Shown: positions 38,779 to 46,290, counted from the stretch's first letter. The stretch is 64,000 nt of DNA from Amycolatopsis sp. WQ 127309 (GCF_023023025.1 NZ_CP095481.1:7329001-7393000), one strand, 5' to 3'. The notes: generated by a model not told the origin, from the sequence alone. Numbers and translations are program-made.

Positions 38779-38800
38779 CGTGCGGCGGATCCGCCGCACG
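38779..38800. terminator. Perfect palindrome after the SGNH esterase gene
   Basis: A 22-base perfect inverted repeat centred on GGATCC (half CGTGCGGCGGA), 12 bases after the stop. It can act on both strands and so would also stop reading from the opposite-strand MFS remnant. Confidence 0.7.
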
Positions 38801-39231
38801 TCGGGAACGGCGAGGACCGCGGCGGTCGCGGCCGGAGGAGTGAGCCCGAAGGAGCCGAGTGCCTCGTAGGCCGCGACGCGTGAGAACTTGTCGTGCGGCA
38901 CCTGCTGCCGCAGCCTCGTCAGCCAGTTGACGCCGAAGATCTCCACGCCGACCCCGGCCGGCAAGGATGCCGCGCAGATCACCAGGAGCGGCGCCGGAGC
39001 CGCGAACGCCGCGAGCGGCAGGGTGAGCAGCACCACCGCGGCGGTGCCGGACACCAGCAGCCGTTTCGGCCGCAACCGCACCATCAGCAGGCCGCCGAAG
39101 GTCATGCCGACCGCGTCGCACGACAGGATGAAACACACCACCGAGACGACCGCACTCGCGAACTGCAGCCGGTAGTCGCGGCTTCGCCGCACGATGTTCT
39201 CCCCAAGACGTTTCAACCCGGATAGTGTCAA
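38801..39231 (-). pseudogene. Deletion remnant of an MFS exporter (EntS-like)
   Basis: Only about 140 residues resemble an MFS protein. The N-terminal stretch (NIVRRSRDYRLQFASAVVS) looks like the start of helix 1, yet it runs straight into sequence typical of helices 8-10 of the C-terminal half (GMTFGGLLMVRLRPKR, GVEIFGVNWLTRLRQQVPHDKFSRVAAYEALGSFGL), so about 200 internal residues are missing. The last helices are missing too: the frame runs into the terminator and then into nonsense antisense to the esterase gene. This reads as an in-frame internal deletion plus 3' loss. A working short protein is unlikely. Confidence 0.7.
39203..39216. promoter_or_regulatory. Degenerate second LacI-type operator half-site
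   Basis: CCAAGACGTTTCAA matches 10 of 14 positions of the palindrome at 33733, with one half perfect. It lies at the 5' end of the MFS remnant. It may be the decayed operator of a transporter once co-regulated with the rhamnosidase, or chance. Confidence 0.3.
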
Positions 39232-39265
39232 TTGTGTACATGAGGGTTGCGGCTACTCTGGGAGC

Positions 39266-39736
39266 GTGTCAAGTGAGACAACGCCGCCGTCCGGGGCGCA
39301 GCTGGCCGACGCGCTCATGCGCACCACCCACGCGCTGCGGCGGTACGCCGGGCAGCCCTACCAGCAACGCGGCTGGTCCACGTCCCGGGTGCTGCTGATG
39401 CTCGCCGTCGACGAAGCGGGCACCCCGCGGATGGGTGAGCTCAAGGACCGGCTCGGCGTCACCGGCCGGTCGATCACGTCCCTGGTGGACGGCCTGGAGG
39501 ACGAAGGCCTGCTGCGCCGGTGCGACGACCCCGGCGACCGCCGCTCCACCCGGCTCGAGATCACCGCCAAGGGCCGCGAACACCTCGGCGAGATCAAGGC
39601 CCTGCACGACGCGCACGCCGAACACACCTTCGCCGTCCTCGGCGCCGCCGAGCGCAGCGCCCTGCTCGACACGCTGGGCCGGCTCCGCGACCACGTCGCA
39701 GGGCGGCTGCCGGAACCCGGCGAAGACGCGTCCTGA
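39266..39736 (+). CDS. MarR-family transcriptional regulator
   Basis: A 156-residue winged-helix regulator. The recognition region is MGELKDRLGVTGRSITSLVDGLEDEGLL and the wing is DDPGDRRSTRLEITAKG, both near the middle, with amphipathic dimerisation helices at the two ends. GTG start behind GGGAG. It reads away from the MFS remnant. MarR proteins often control an adjacent divergent exporter, so its original target may have been that lost transporter. An AT-rich stretch with a CAATTG core (around 39225-39240) precedes the gene and may hold its promoter and operator. The ligand is unknown. Confidence 0.88.
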   Translation: MSSETTPPSGAQLADALMRTTHALRRYAGQPYQQRGWSTSRVLLMLAVDEAGTPRMGELKDRLGVTGRSITSLVDGLEDEGLLRRCDDPGDRRSTRLEITAKGREHLGEIKALHDAHAEHTFAVLGAAERSALLDTLGRLRDHVAGRLPEPGEDAS

Positions 39737-39969
39737 GCACCGCGTCGCACAACCGTTGCACGCTCGTCAGGCCGCCCGCACCAGGCCAGGAGCCGGGGTT
39801 CGGGACCCGGGTTCTGCATCGGTTGTGGATCGGTTGTACCGTCGGGGGTGCAGCGGTTCACCTGAGCAGCCGCCGCACCCCACATCCGCGATCCCGTCCG
39901 GGACCGGCGTGGGACTGGACTGGTGCACGCCGCGGTTTGGCCTCACGGTGAAGAGGGAGGCCACCCGTC

Positions 39970-40386
39970 ATGCCTGCTGTTCCGCTGCCCCGTCAGCATG
40001 GCGCGTTCGCGTCGGCGCGGTTCGACGTATCGGTCTCGGCCGAGGCCACGGTGCTGGCCGCGGCCGGTGAGCTCGACATCTCCGTCGCCGCTTCGCTCGC
40101 CGAGTCGCTCGACCGGGAACTGGCCCTGCGGCCGCCCGTCCTCGTGGTCGACGCCGCGGCCGTCACCTTCTGCGCGGCGCGGGCGCTGACCGTGCTGGTG
40201 AAGACCGCCGCTGACGCGCACGCCGCCGGGGTCCCGTTCGTGCTCGTCACCCGGCAGCGGTCGGTGCTGCGCCCGCTGACGGCGCTGGGGCTGGAGCGGG
40301 TGCTGCCGGTCTACCGCGACCTCGCCGAGGCGTTGTCGTGGCTGGCGCTGCTGCCGCGGCTGACCGAGCCGGCGCCGGACTGCTAG
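39970..40386 (+). CDS. STAS-domain anti-sigma factor antagonist with altered phosphorylation site
   Basis: A 138-residue single STAS domain (SpoIIAA/RsbV-like). In the family the kinase target is a serine in FxDSxG; here residues 67-73 read FCAARAL, so both the Asp and the phosphorylated Ser are Ala. If it still binds an anti-sigma kinase, it should not be switched off by phosphorylation. GAGGGAGG precedes the ATG. It converges on an anti-sigma-like HATPase gene only 3 bases away, the natural candidate partner. The 233-base stretch before it (39737-39969) holds no gene that I can support. Confidence 0.85.
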   Translation: MPAVPLPRQHGAFASARFDVSVSAEATVLAAAGELDISVAASLAESLDRELALRPPVLVVDAAAVTFCAARALTVLVKTAADAHAAGVPFVLVTRQRSVLRPLTALGLERVLPVYRDLAEALSWLALLPRLTEPAPDC

Positions 40387-40389
40387 CCG

Positions 40390-40797
40390 TCAGCCTTCCG
40401 TGCAGGGCACCCGGCCCCACACGGTCTTGCCGCCGTCGTCGTCGCTGACGCCCCAGGCCCGGCAGATCCGGTCGACCAGCAGCAGCCCGCGGCCGCCGTC
40501 GTGGGCCGGGTCCCGCATGTGCGGCACCCCGCCGCCGTGGTCGGCGACGGCCACCACGACCTCGCAGGGGTCGTCGACCTGGTGGAGCCGGAGCTGGATC
40601 GGTCCGTCGGCGTGGTGGTAGGCGTTGTCGAGCAGCTCCCCGACGACCAGCATCGTATCGACGCGGTGGGCCTCGTCGAGGGTCGAGAGCCGCGCTTCGG
40701 TCCACCGCCGGGCCGCGGCGAGGTCGGCGAGATCGTGGCCGGTCAGGTCCAGGACCTGCCACCCGGGCCGATCGGTTTCGCGCCAGGTCACCGGCAT
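40390..40797 (-). CDS. HATPase_c anti-sigma-factor-like serine kinase
   Basis: A 135-residue protein of the RsbW/SpoIIAB-like ATPase family. It shows the N-box ELLDNAYHHADG, the G1 box VADHGGG and the G2 box GGRGLLLVDRI, so ATP binding should be intact. In actinomycetes these small proteins bind a SigB/SigF-type sigma factor or phosphorylate STAS antagonists. It converges with the STAS gene at 39970. A close paralogue is at 46779-47222, also beginning (M)PVTW and also beside a STAS gene, so the two pairs likely arose by duplication. No sigma factor gene is in the window. Confidence 0.85.
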   Translation of the reverse strand: MPVTWRETDRPGWQVLDLTGHDLADLAAARRWTEARLSTLDEAHRVDTMLVVGELLDNAYHHADGPIQLRLHQVDDPCEVVVAVADHGGGVPHMRDPAHDGGRGLLLVDRICRAWGVSDDDGGKTVWGRVPCTEG

Positions 40798-40934
40798 GAA
40801 CAACTCCTCACGACGACGTCCGCCACACCGGGGAACACAAGTGGCCGGCGTCGTTGTCCGGTAGGTACCCCGAGCCGCCGGGCTTACCCGTGACTCGCGC
40901 CCCTTTTCGCGGACGCCCCGACCGGCTGAACCGG

Positions 40935-40959
40935 GTTTGTGCCCGCCCGTCGCGGGAAA
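40935..40959 (+). promoter_or_regulatory. SigB/SigF-type promoter of the alcohol dehydrogenase gene
   Basis: GTTT, 15 bases, then GGGAAA, matching the actinobacterial SigF/SigB consensus (GTTT-N15-17-GGGWAW), 30 bases before the ATG. This fits the stress-regulator genes next to it. Confidence 0.5.
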
Positions 40960-40989
40960 CCGGGTGGTCCGCACCCGCAGAGGAGTCCC

Positions 40990-42180
40990 ATGAAGGCAGT
41001 GACCTGGCACGGCAAGCGTGACGTCCGCGTCGAAGAAGTGCCGGATCCGAAGCTCGAAGAACCCACCGACGCGATCGTGCGGATCACCTCCAGCGGCATC
41101 TGCGGCTCCGACCTGCACCTGTACGAGGTGCTCGGGGCGTTCATGACCGAGGGCGACATCCTGGGCCACGAGCCGATGGGCGTGGTCGAGGAGGTCGGGG
41201 CCGAGGTGACCGGCCTGAAGCCGGGCGACCGCGTGGTCGTCCCGTTCACCATCTCGTGCGGCCACTGCTGGATGTGCGAGCGCGGGCTGCAGTCGCAGTG
41301 CGAGACCACCCAGGTCACCGGCCAGGGCAAGGGCGCCGCGCTGCTGGGCTACACCAAGCTCTACGGCCAGGTGCCCGGCGGGCAGGCCGAGTACCTGCGG
41401 GTCCCGCAGGCGCAGTACGGGCCGGTCAAGGTCCCGGACGGCCCGCCGGACGAGCGGTTCGTCTACCTGTCCGACGTCGTCCCGACCGCCTGGCAGGCCG
41501 TCGAGTACGCGAACGTCCCCCGCGACGGCACGGTCGTGGTCTTCGGCCTCGGCCCGATCGGGCAGATGGCCTGCCGGATCGCCCGCCACCGCGGCGCCGG
41601 CCAGGTCATCGGCGTCGACCTGGTGCCGGAACGGCTCGCCCGCGCCCGCGAACACGGCGCCACCGCGATCGACACCCGCGACCACAAGGTCATCGGCGAC
41701 GCGATCCGGCAGCTGACCGGCGGCCGCGGCGCCGACTCGGTGATCGACGCCGTCGGCATGGAGGCGCACGGCGCCCCGGTGGGCAAGCTCGCGCACAACC
41801 TGGTCGCGATGCTGCCGCAGCCGATCGGCGCGAAGATCACCGAGAAGGCCGGCATCGACCGGCTGAGCGTCGTCTACGCCGCGATCGACAGCGTGCGCCG
41901 CGGCGGCACGATCTCGCTGTCCGGGGTGTACGGCGGAATGGTGGACCCGCTGCCGCTGATGGACATGTTCGACAAGCAGCTCCAGCTGCGGATGGGCCAG
42001 GCGAACGTCCGCCACTGGATCGACGACATCATGCCGGTGCTGACCGGGGACGGCGACCCGCTCGGCGTCGAAGGGTTCGCCACGCACAAGCTGCCGCTGT
42101 CGGAGGCGCCCCGGGCGTACGAGATGTTCCAGAAGAAGCTCGACGGCGCCCAGAAGATCCTGCTGCGGCCGGGGTCCTGA
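40990..42180 (+). CDS. Zinc-dependent alcohol dehydrogenase
   Basis: A 396-residue medium-chain dehydrogenase of the formaldehyde/threonine dehydrogenase-like group. GICGSDLHLYE near residue 38 supplies the catalytic-zinc Cys, GHEPMGVVEEVG the His-Glu, and CGHCWMCERGLQSQC near 92-106 is the four-Cys structural-zinc lobe. VFGLGPIGQMACRIA near 183 is the NAD(P)-binding turn. ATG follows AGGAG by 4 bases. A SigB/SigF-like promoter sits just upstream, and the next gene is a hemerythrin, so a role in stress-induced alcohol or aldehyde turnover is likely. The substrate is not determined by sequence. Confidence 0.92.
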   Translation: MKAVTWHGKRDVRVEEVPDPKLEEPTDAIVRITSSGICGSDLHLYEVLGAFMTEGDILGHEPMGVVEEVGAEVTGLKPGDRVVVPFTISCGHCWMCERGLQSQCETTQVTGQGKGAALLGYTKLYGQVPGGQAEYLRVPQAQYGPVKVPDGPPDERFVYLSDVVPTAWQAVEYANVPRDGTVVVFGLGPIGQMACRIARHRGAGQVIGVDLVPERLARAREHGATAIDTRDHKVIGDAIRQLTGGRGADSVIDAVGMEAHGAPVGKLAHNLVAMLPQPIGAKITEKAGIDRLSVVYAAIDSVRRGGTISLSGVYGGMVDPLPLMDMFDKQLQLRMGQANVRHWIDDIMPVLTGDGDPLGVEGFATHKLPLSEAPRAYEMFQKKLDGAQKILLRPGS

Positions 42181-42199
42181 GCGGGACGCCGGTTGGGCC

Positions 42200-42227
42200 G
42201 TCCCCCGGCGGGTACCCGCCGGGGGAC
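42200..42227 (+). terminator. 28-base perfect palindrome between dehydrogenase and hemerythrin genes
   Basis: Each arm reads GTCCCCCGGCGGGT around the central GGTACC. It lies 19 bases after the dehydrogenase stop and 14 bases before the hemerythrin GTG, so it could end the first transcript or shape the leader of the second. Confidence 0.6.
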
Positions 42228-42241
42228 GAAGGAGGCTGCCC

Positions 42242-42721
42242 GTGTCGACCGACGCGATCGTGATGCTCAAGGACGATCACAAGACAGTCGAAAGGCTGTT
42301 CAAGCAGTTCGAGAAGGCGGGCGAGCGGGCCTACCAGGAGAAGCGGAAGCTCGTCGACGCGATGATCGAGGAGCTGACCACCCACACGTACATCGAAGAA
42401 GAGATCTTCTACCCCGTCGCCCGGGAAGCCGTTCCGGAAACGCGCGACCACGTGCTGGAAAGCGTGGAAGAGCACCACGTGATGGTGTGGCTGATGGCCG
42501 AGCTGCGCACGCTCGACCCGAAGGACGAAACCTTCGACGCGAAGGTCACCGTGCTCACCGAAAGCGTGCGCCACCACGTCGAGGAAGAAGAGGAAGAGTG
42601 GTTCCCCGAGGTGCGCAAGGCGTTGGGGCGCAAGCGGTTGCAGGAGATCGGGCAGACCATGCTCGACATCCGGTCGAAGGCTCCCAAGGATCCGCTGAAG
42701 ATCCGCAGCGCGCACGCCTGA
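42242..42721 (+). CDS. Hemerythrin HHE-domain protein
   Basis: A 159-residue four-helix protein. Candidate di-iron ligands follow the HHE spacing: H13, H48, E52, H78/H79, H111/H112 and E116. The run HHVEEEEEEW at 111-120 is unusually acidic. GTG start after GGAGG. Actinobacterial HHE proteins of this size are general-stress proteins thought to bind oxygen or respond to peroxide or NO. It follows the dehydrogenase after a large palindrome and ends at a bidirectional terminator. Confidence 0.9.
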   Translation: MSTDAIVMLKDDHKTVERLFKQFEKAGERAYQEKRKLVDAMIEELTTHTYIEEEIFYPVAREAVPETRDHVLESVEEHHVMVWLMAELRTLDPKDETFDAKVTVLTESVRHHVEEEEEEWFPEVRKALGRKRLQEIGQTMLDIRSKAPKDPLKIRSAHA

Positions 42722-42735
42722 CGCGCGTCGCGTGA

Positions 42736-42767
42736 ACCGGCCCGGGCGCACTCGCGCCCGGGCCGGT
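42736..42767. terminator. Bidirectional terminator between hemerythrin and esterase genes
   Basis: Perfect 14-base stem (ACCGGCCCGGGCGC) with loop ACTC, lying between two convergent genes. Confidence 0.8.
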
Positions 42768-42771
42768 CCCG

Positions 42772-43770
42772 TCACCGCAACCAGCCGAGCAGGGCCTCGT
42801 AGACGACGTTCTCGTGCAGCAGCGCGAAGTGGTTCAGCCCGCCGAGCCAGACGATGTCGGCGTCCTCGGTCAGGTCGTCGCTCCCGACCGGGGTCACGAG
42901 GAGATCGCCGAAGAGCCGGCCCCACGTGCTGTCCCGGGTGCGCGAGAGCGTCGCGGACACGAACAACCGGCGGATGCCCGCGCCCGAGCCGGGTTCCGGT
43001 CGCCACGCGGCGGCGGTCTCCCACTGCGCGGCGTGGACGTAGCCGTACGCGAGGTCCTGGATGCCGTCGCTGCGCAGCGCGAGCACCCGGGCCAGCGGCG
43101 CCGCCGCGGCCGAGCGGCCGAGCAGGCCCGCGAGCCGGGCGACGTGGCGTTCGAGCGGCGCGCCGCGGTGCGGGGTGCCCAGGCACACCAGGCGCGTCAC
43201 GCGGGGGAGCCACGGCGAACCCTGTTCTTGTGCTTGGTACAGCGCGCTTCGCGCCACCAGCCCGCCCATGGAGTGTCCGATGAGGACGATGTCGGTGACG
43301 GGCACCGGCCACGCGGCGACGAGCCGGGACAGCAGCGCGACGAGATCACGGCCGTTCTCGGAAACGTGGCGGCCCGAGTTGTACCGCAGGTACACCGGGG
43401 TGCTGCCGACGTCGGCGGCCAAGCGCGTCCCGAAGTCGGCGCCGGGGGTCGCGCCGCGGAACCAGCCGCGCTCGGTTTCCACCAGGCCGTGCAGGAAGAC
43501 CACGACGTTGCCGGTCGCGTCCGGGAAGGCCGCGGCGAGCGCGTGGTGATCGACCTCGACGGGTCTTCGGTCCGCCCGGACGGTCATGATGTCCCGGCCG
43601 GGCGCGGGCAGGCTCGCGCCGAACATCCCGTGGGCGACGCCGGTGACGTAGTGCCCCGCCGAGGACTCGAGCACGGAGCCGGCCCAGTACTGCCACGCGA
43701 GGAACGCCGGCAGCTGCGCGGGGACCCGGCCCAGCAGTCCGCCCAGTGCCGAAACGGCCGTCTTCGTCAT
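42772..43770 (-). CDS. Alpha/beta-hydrolase (lipase/PGAP1-like esterase)
   Basis: A 332-residue hydrolase. VVVFLHGLVET gives the oxyanion strand-turn, S167 in GHSMGG is the nucleophile, LGTPHRGAPLERH follows as in lipase/PGAP1-like proteins, and the Asp and His are probably in EDADIVW and GLNHFALL near the C-terminus. The N-terminus is hydrophobic in part (residues 17-32) but not a clear signal peptide. ATG after GGAAGAAG. It converges on the hemerythrin gene. The natural substrate is unknown; lipid or ester hydrolysis is all that can be said. Confidence 0.85.
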   Translation of the reverse strand: MTKTAVSALGGLLGRVPAQLPAFLAWQYWAGSVLESSAGHYVTGVAHGMFGASLPAPGRDIMTVRADRRPVEVDHHALAAAFPDATGNVVVFLHGLVETERGWFRGATPGADFGTRLAADVGSTPVYLRYNSGRHVSENGRDLVALLSRLVAAWPVPVTDIVLIGHSMGGLVARSALYQAQEQGSPWLPRVTRLVCLGTPHRGAPLERHVARLAGLLGRSAAAAPLARVLALRSDGIQDLAYGYVHAAQWETAAAWRPEPGSGAGIRRLFVSATLSRTRDSTWGRLFGDLLVTPVGSDDLTEDADIVWLGGLNHFALLHENVVYEALLGWLR

Positions 43771-43879
43771 GGTGCTTCTTCCGTCCTTCGCCGCCGCAGG
43801 ACCGGCTGACCTCAGAGAGGGACTACCCGCCGGGACACCCGGTACGCGGCCGGGCCCGAGGCGCCGGGGTGACGTCCGA

Positions 43880-43899
43880 CGCACTGCCGGAGCAGTGCG
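43880..43899 (-). terminator. Small hairpin after the DUF2188-fused catalase homologue
   Basis: CGCACTGC / GCAGTGCG with loop CGGA, 22 bases beyond the stop of the minus-strand gene. Confidence 0.4.
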
Positions 43900-43920
43900 C
43901 CGCGCGGCGAAGGGCGAAGG

Positions 43921-44952
43921 TCAGGACCGGGCGCGCGGGTACGTCCGGCGTTCGCCCACAGCGCCGTCCTTCGTGTGGATGAAGTGCGCCGTGGCGCGCT
44001 TGATCGCCAGTCGGCGGCCGGCCGTGACGGCGTCGGCCTTGGTCTCGGCGCTGCCGGAGGCCCGCGAGTTGCCGACGACCTTGTTCTTCCACACCTCACC
44101 GTCGAAGAACGTCTCGACGTCGCCGTCGCCCGGCTCGACGCCGGTGGCGTTCGTGTGGGTCACGTAGAGCGCGGGGTCCGGCGCGGGCGCGGTGCCGGGG
44201 CCACCCAGGGGCTGGGGATCGGTGCGGTACTCGATCCCGGTGCCGCGGAAGGCCCAGGCCGCTAGCGGGCCGTCGGCTCCGTCGGAGAGGTGCCAGATCG
44301 CGTTGTCGTGGTCCTGGTTCTGCTCGTCGAGCAGCGCGTCCGGGACGATCGGGCCTTCGAGGTGGTCGGCTTCCAGTTCTTCGATGGCGGCGAGCCACTG
44401 CTTCTGGTGGGCGGTGGCGCGGGCGAGCATCACCCGGAGCATCGCTCGGACGCCGGTGTCGTCGGTCATGGCGTAGAGCCGGGCGGTCTGCAGGCGGCTC
44501 TGGCCCTCGGCGGCCGCGTCGGCGCGGAAGTCGGCCAGCAGGTTGCCGGACGCCTTGACGTAGTCGCCGGACCAGGGGACGCCGTTGCCGTCGGCGGGCA
44601 GGGCGCCGCCGCCGGCGACGATGATCTGCTGCAGGTCCAGGCCGCCGAGCACCGCGGCCATCGCCGGGGTGCGCACGGCGCCGGCGGCGGTGGTGCCGGG
44701 GGCGTTCTTGAGGAGCCGGGTGACCATCGTGGTGACCATTTCGACCTGGCCGAGCTTTTCCGTGGCCGTGTCCAGCAGGAGGTCTTTGTACTTGCCCTCG
44801 ACGCGGCAGTTCCAGCCCTGGAACAGGTACTGCATCGCGAGGGTGAGTTCCCCGTACGCGCCGCCGACGAGTTCCTGGAGTTTGCGGGCGAAGACGGCGT
44901 CGGGCTTGTCGGGTTTGGCGGCGAACTGCAGTGACTGGGTGTGGCGGAACAC
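43921..44952 (-). CDS. Manganese-catalase homologue lacking two metal ligands, fused to DUF2188
   Basis: A 343-residue protein. Residues 1-275 align with the intact manganese catalase at 45026-45892 at almost every position (start MFRHT, GWNCRVEGKYKDL, GGGALPADGNGVPW). The ligand pattern E35, E66, H69, E149, H182 is broken: here residues 65-69 read EKLGQ where the intact copy has EELGH, so E66 is Lys and H69 is Gln, while E35, E149 and H182 remain. A dinuclear Mn site is therefore unlikely. Residues 275-343 form a DUF2188 domain (FFDGEVWKNKVV, HFIHTKDGAVGERRTYP) closely like the free protein at 46039. GTG start. Probably a structural or regulatory relative of catalase, not an active one. Confidence 0.9.
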   Translation of the reverse strand: MFRHTQSLQFAAKPDKPDAVFARKLQELVGGAYGELTLAMQYLFQGWNCRVEGKYKDLLLDTATEKLGQVEMVTTMVTRLLKNAPGTTAAGAVRTPAMAAVLGGLDLQQIIVAGGGALPADGNGVPWSGDYVKASGNLLADFRADAAAEGQSRLQTARLYAMTDDTGVRAMLRVMLARATAHQKQWLAAIEELEADHLEGPIVPDALLDEQNQDHDNAIWHLSDGADGPLAAWAFRGTGIEYRTDPQPLGGPGTAPAPDPALYVTHTNATGVEPGDGDVETFFDGEVWKNKVVGNSRASGSAETKADAVTAGRRLAIKRATAHFIHTKDGAVGERRTYPRARS

Positions 44953-44984
44953 GGGTGGTCCTTTCGGGGAACGGGGCGCTGGTG

Positions 44985-45020
44985 GGGCCGGCGGGCGGGC
45001 CGTGGCCCACCCGCCGGCCC
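44985..45020 (-). terminator. Strong hairpin between the two catalase-family genes
   Basis: 17-base stem starting GGGCCGGCGGG with one wobble position and a 2-base centre. It lies after the intact catalase stop and upstream of the pseudo-catalase GTG, so the two genes are probably transcribed apart or with attenuation. Confidence 0.7.
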
Positions 45021-45025
45021 GAGGC

Positions 45026-45892
45026 TCACTTGAGCTTGTTCTTGACGTCCTTGACCTTCCCCTTCATCGTCGCGATCGCGTCCAGCGTGGGGGAGTAGGT
45101 GCCGTACAGCGCGGGGTCCGGCCGGGGGGCCGTACCCGGTCCGCCGAGCGGCTGGGGGTCGGTGACGTACTCGATCAAGGTGCCGTTGTAGCTCCAGTCG
45201 GCCTTGGCGCCGTCGACGCCGTCCGAGAGGTGCCAGATCGAGTTGTTGTGGTCCTGGTTCTCCTCCTCGAAGAGGGCGTCCGGGACGATCGGGCCTTCCA
45301 GGCGGTCGGCTTCGAGCTCTTCGATGGCGGCGAGCCACTGCTTCTGGTGCACGGTGTCGCGGGCCAGGTTGAACTGCAGCATCGCCTTGACACCGGGGTC
45401 GTCGGTCATGTTGTACAGCCGCGCGGTCTGCAGGCGGCCCTGGGCCTCGGCGGCCGCGTTGGCGCGGAAGTCGGCCAGCAGGTTGCCGGAAGCGGTGACG
45501 TACCGGCCGTTCCACGGGACGCCGTTGCTGTCGGCGGGCAGCGCGCCGCCGCCGGCGACGATCAGCTGCTGCGGGTCCATGCCGCCGAGCACCGCCGCCA
45601 TCACGGGGTCCTTGGCGGCTTCGGCGGTGACGGTGGCGGGTGCGCCTTCGAGCAGGCGGGCGACCATGGTGGCGAGCATTTCGACGTGGCCGAGCTCTTC
45701 GGTGGCCGTGTCCATGATCAGGTCCTTGTACTTGCCCTCGACGCGGCAGTTCCAGCCCTGGAACAGGTACTGCATCGCGACGGTCATCTCCCCGGCCGCG
45801 CCGCCGATGAGCTCCTGGAGTTTGTGGGCGAAGACGGCGTCGGGCTTGTCGGGCTTGGCTTCGAACTGGAGCAGTTTCGTATGACGGAACAC
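45026..45892 (-). CDS. Manganese catalase
   Basis: A 288-residue four-helix non-heme catalase that disproportionates hydrogen peroxide. All five ligand positions of the family are present: E35, E66 and H69 (TEELGHVEM), E149 and H182 (RDTVHQKQW). The length matches the family. GTG start behind GAAAGAGG. The upstream region holds a candidate stress-sigma promoter at 45949-45972. The gene sits in a block of stress functions with a diverged fused copy downstream. Cytoplasmic, with no signal peptide. Confidence 0.92.
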   Translation of the reverse strand: MFRHTKLLQFEAKPDKPDAVFAHKLQELIGGAAGEMTVAMQYLFQGWNCRVEGKYKDLIMDTATEELGHVEMLATMVARLLEGAPATVTAEAAKDPVMAAVLGGMDPQQLIVAGGGALPADSNGVPWNGRYVTASGNLLADFRANAAAEAQGRLQTARLYNMTDDPGVKAMLQFNLARDTVHQKQWLAAIEELEADRLEGPIVPDALFEEENQDHNNSIWHLSDGVDGAKADWSYNGTLIEYVTDPQPLGGPGTAPRPDPALYGTYSPTLDAIATMKGKVKDVKNKLK

Positions 45893-45948
45893 GGGGCCTC
45901 TTTCGGAAAGACGCGGGCGGCCGGTGTGCCGGACGCGTGGCTTGCCGT

Positions 45949-45972
45949 ATTCCCCCTGATATCACCGATAAC
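45949..45972 (-). promoter_or_regulatory. Candidate SigB/SigF-type promoter of the manganese catalase gene
   Basis: On the minus strand GTTA, 14 bases, GGGAAT, about 57 bases before the GTG. The -35 has one deviation from GTTT, so this is tentative. Confidence 0.35.
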
Positions 45973-46038
45973 CACGATCGGCCCCGGTTTCGGGCCCGGA
46001 CCATTCTCACTGTCCTGAATGGACGAATAAGTCGCTCG

Positions 46039-46263
46039 TCAGGAACGCGGCCCGTACGTTTTCCGGCTTTCGACGTTTCCCGCGGCGTCGTGGACGAAAT
46101 GCGTGACCCGCTTCCGGCGCGCCATCGTGCGCCCGGACGACACCGCGTCGCTGCGGCGGGCCGAGGTGTTCGAGGCGCGGACGCCGCCCTCGATCCGGTT
46201 CTTCCACAGTCCGTCTTCGTAGTACGTGTGCACGTCTCCGCGAGTCACGCCGACGCCTTTCAC
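46039..46263 (-). CDS. Small DUF2188-domain protein
   Basis: A 74-residue protein consisting of one DUF2188 domain: VHTYYEDGLWKN, then RASNTSARRSDAVSSGR, and the end HFVHDAAGNVESRKTYGPRS. It is a close relative of the C-terminal tail of the catalase homologue at 43921 (shared pattern DG.WKN, RAS, DAV..GR..A, HF.H, R.TY.PRS). The function of DUF2188 is unknown. The gene lies between the intact catalase and a STAS gene. The start is uncertain between GTG codons at residues 1 and 6, and the upstream one overlaps one arm of an inverted repeat. Confidence 0.75.
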   Translation of the reverse strand: MKGVGVTRGDVHTYYEDGLWKNRIEGGVRASNTSARRSDAVSSGRTMARRKRVTHFVHDAAGNVESRKTYGPRS

Positions 46264-46290
46264 CGTGGGTGGGCCGTCCTACCCACGGTG
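46261..46290. promoter_or_regulatory. Inverted repeat overlapping the DUF2188 gene start
   Basis: Perfect 10-base arms CACCGTGGGT / ACCCACGGTG separated by 10 bases. One arm covers the upstream GTG start. It could be an operator, or an RNA hairpin hiding the start codon. It also lies just after the STAS gene end and could terminate that transcript. Confidence 0.45.

Noticed and set aside
33748..39231. A 1827-residue open frame on the minus strand
   Set aside because: Except for the MFS remnant at its first 140 residues, it is antisense to the secreted rhamnosidase and esterase genes and has the Arg/Val/Gly-rich low-complexity composition of GC-rich shadow frames.
42200..42227. 28-base perfect palindrome considered as a transposon end or attachment site
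   Set aside because: It stands alone between two genes, with no second copy, no duplication and no integrase. A terminator explains it.
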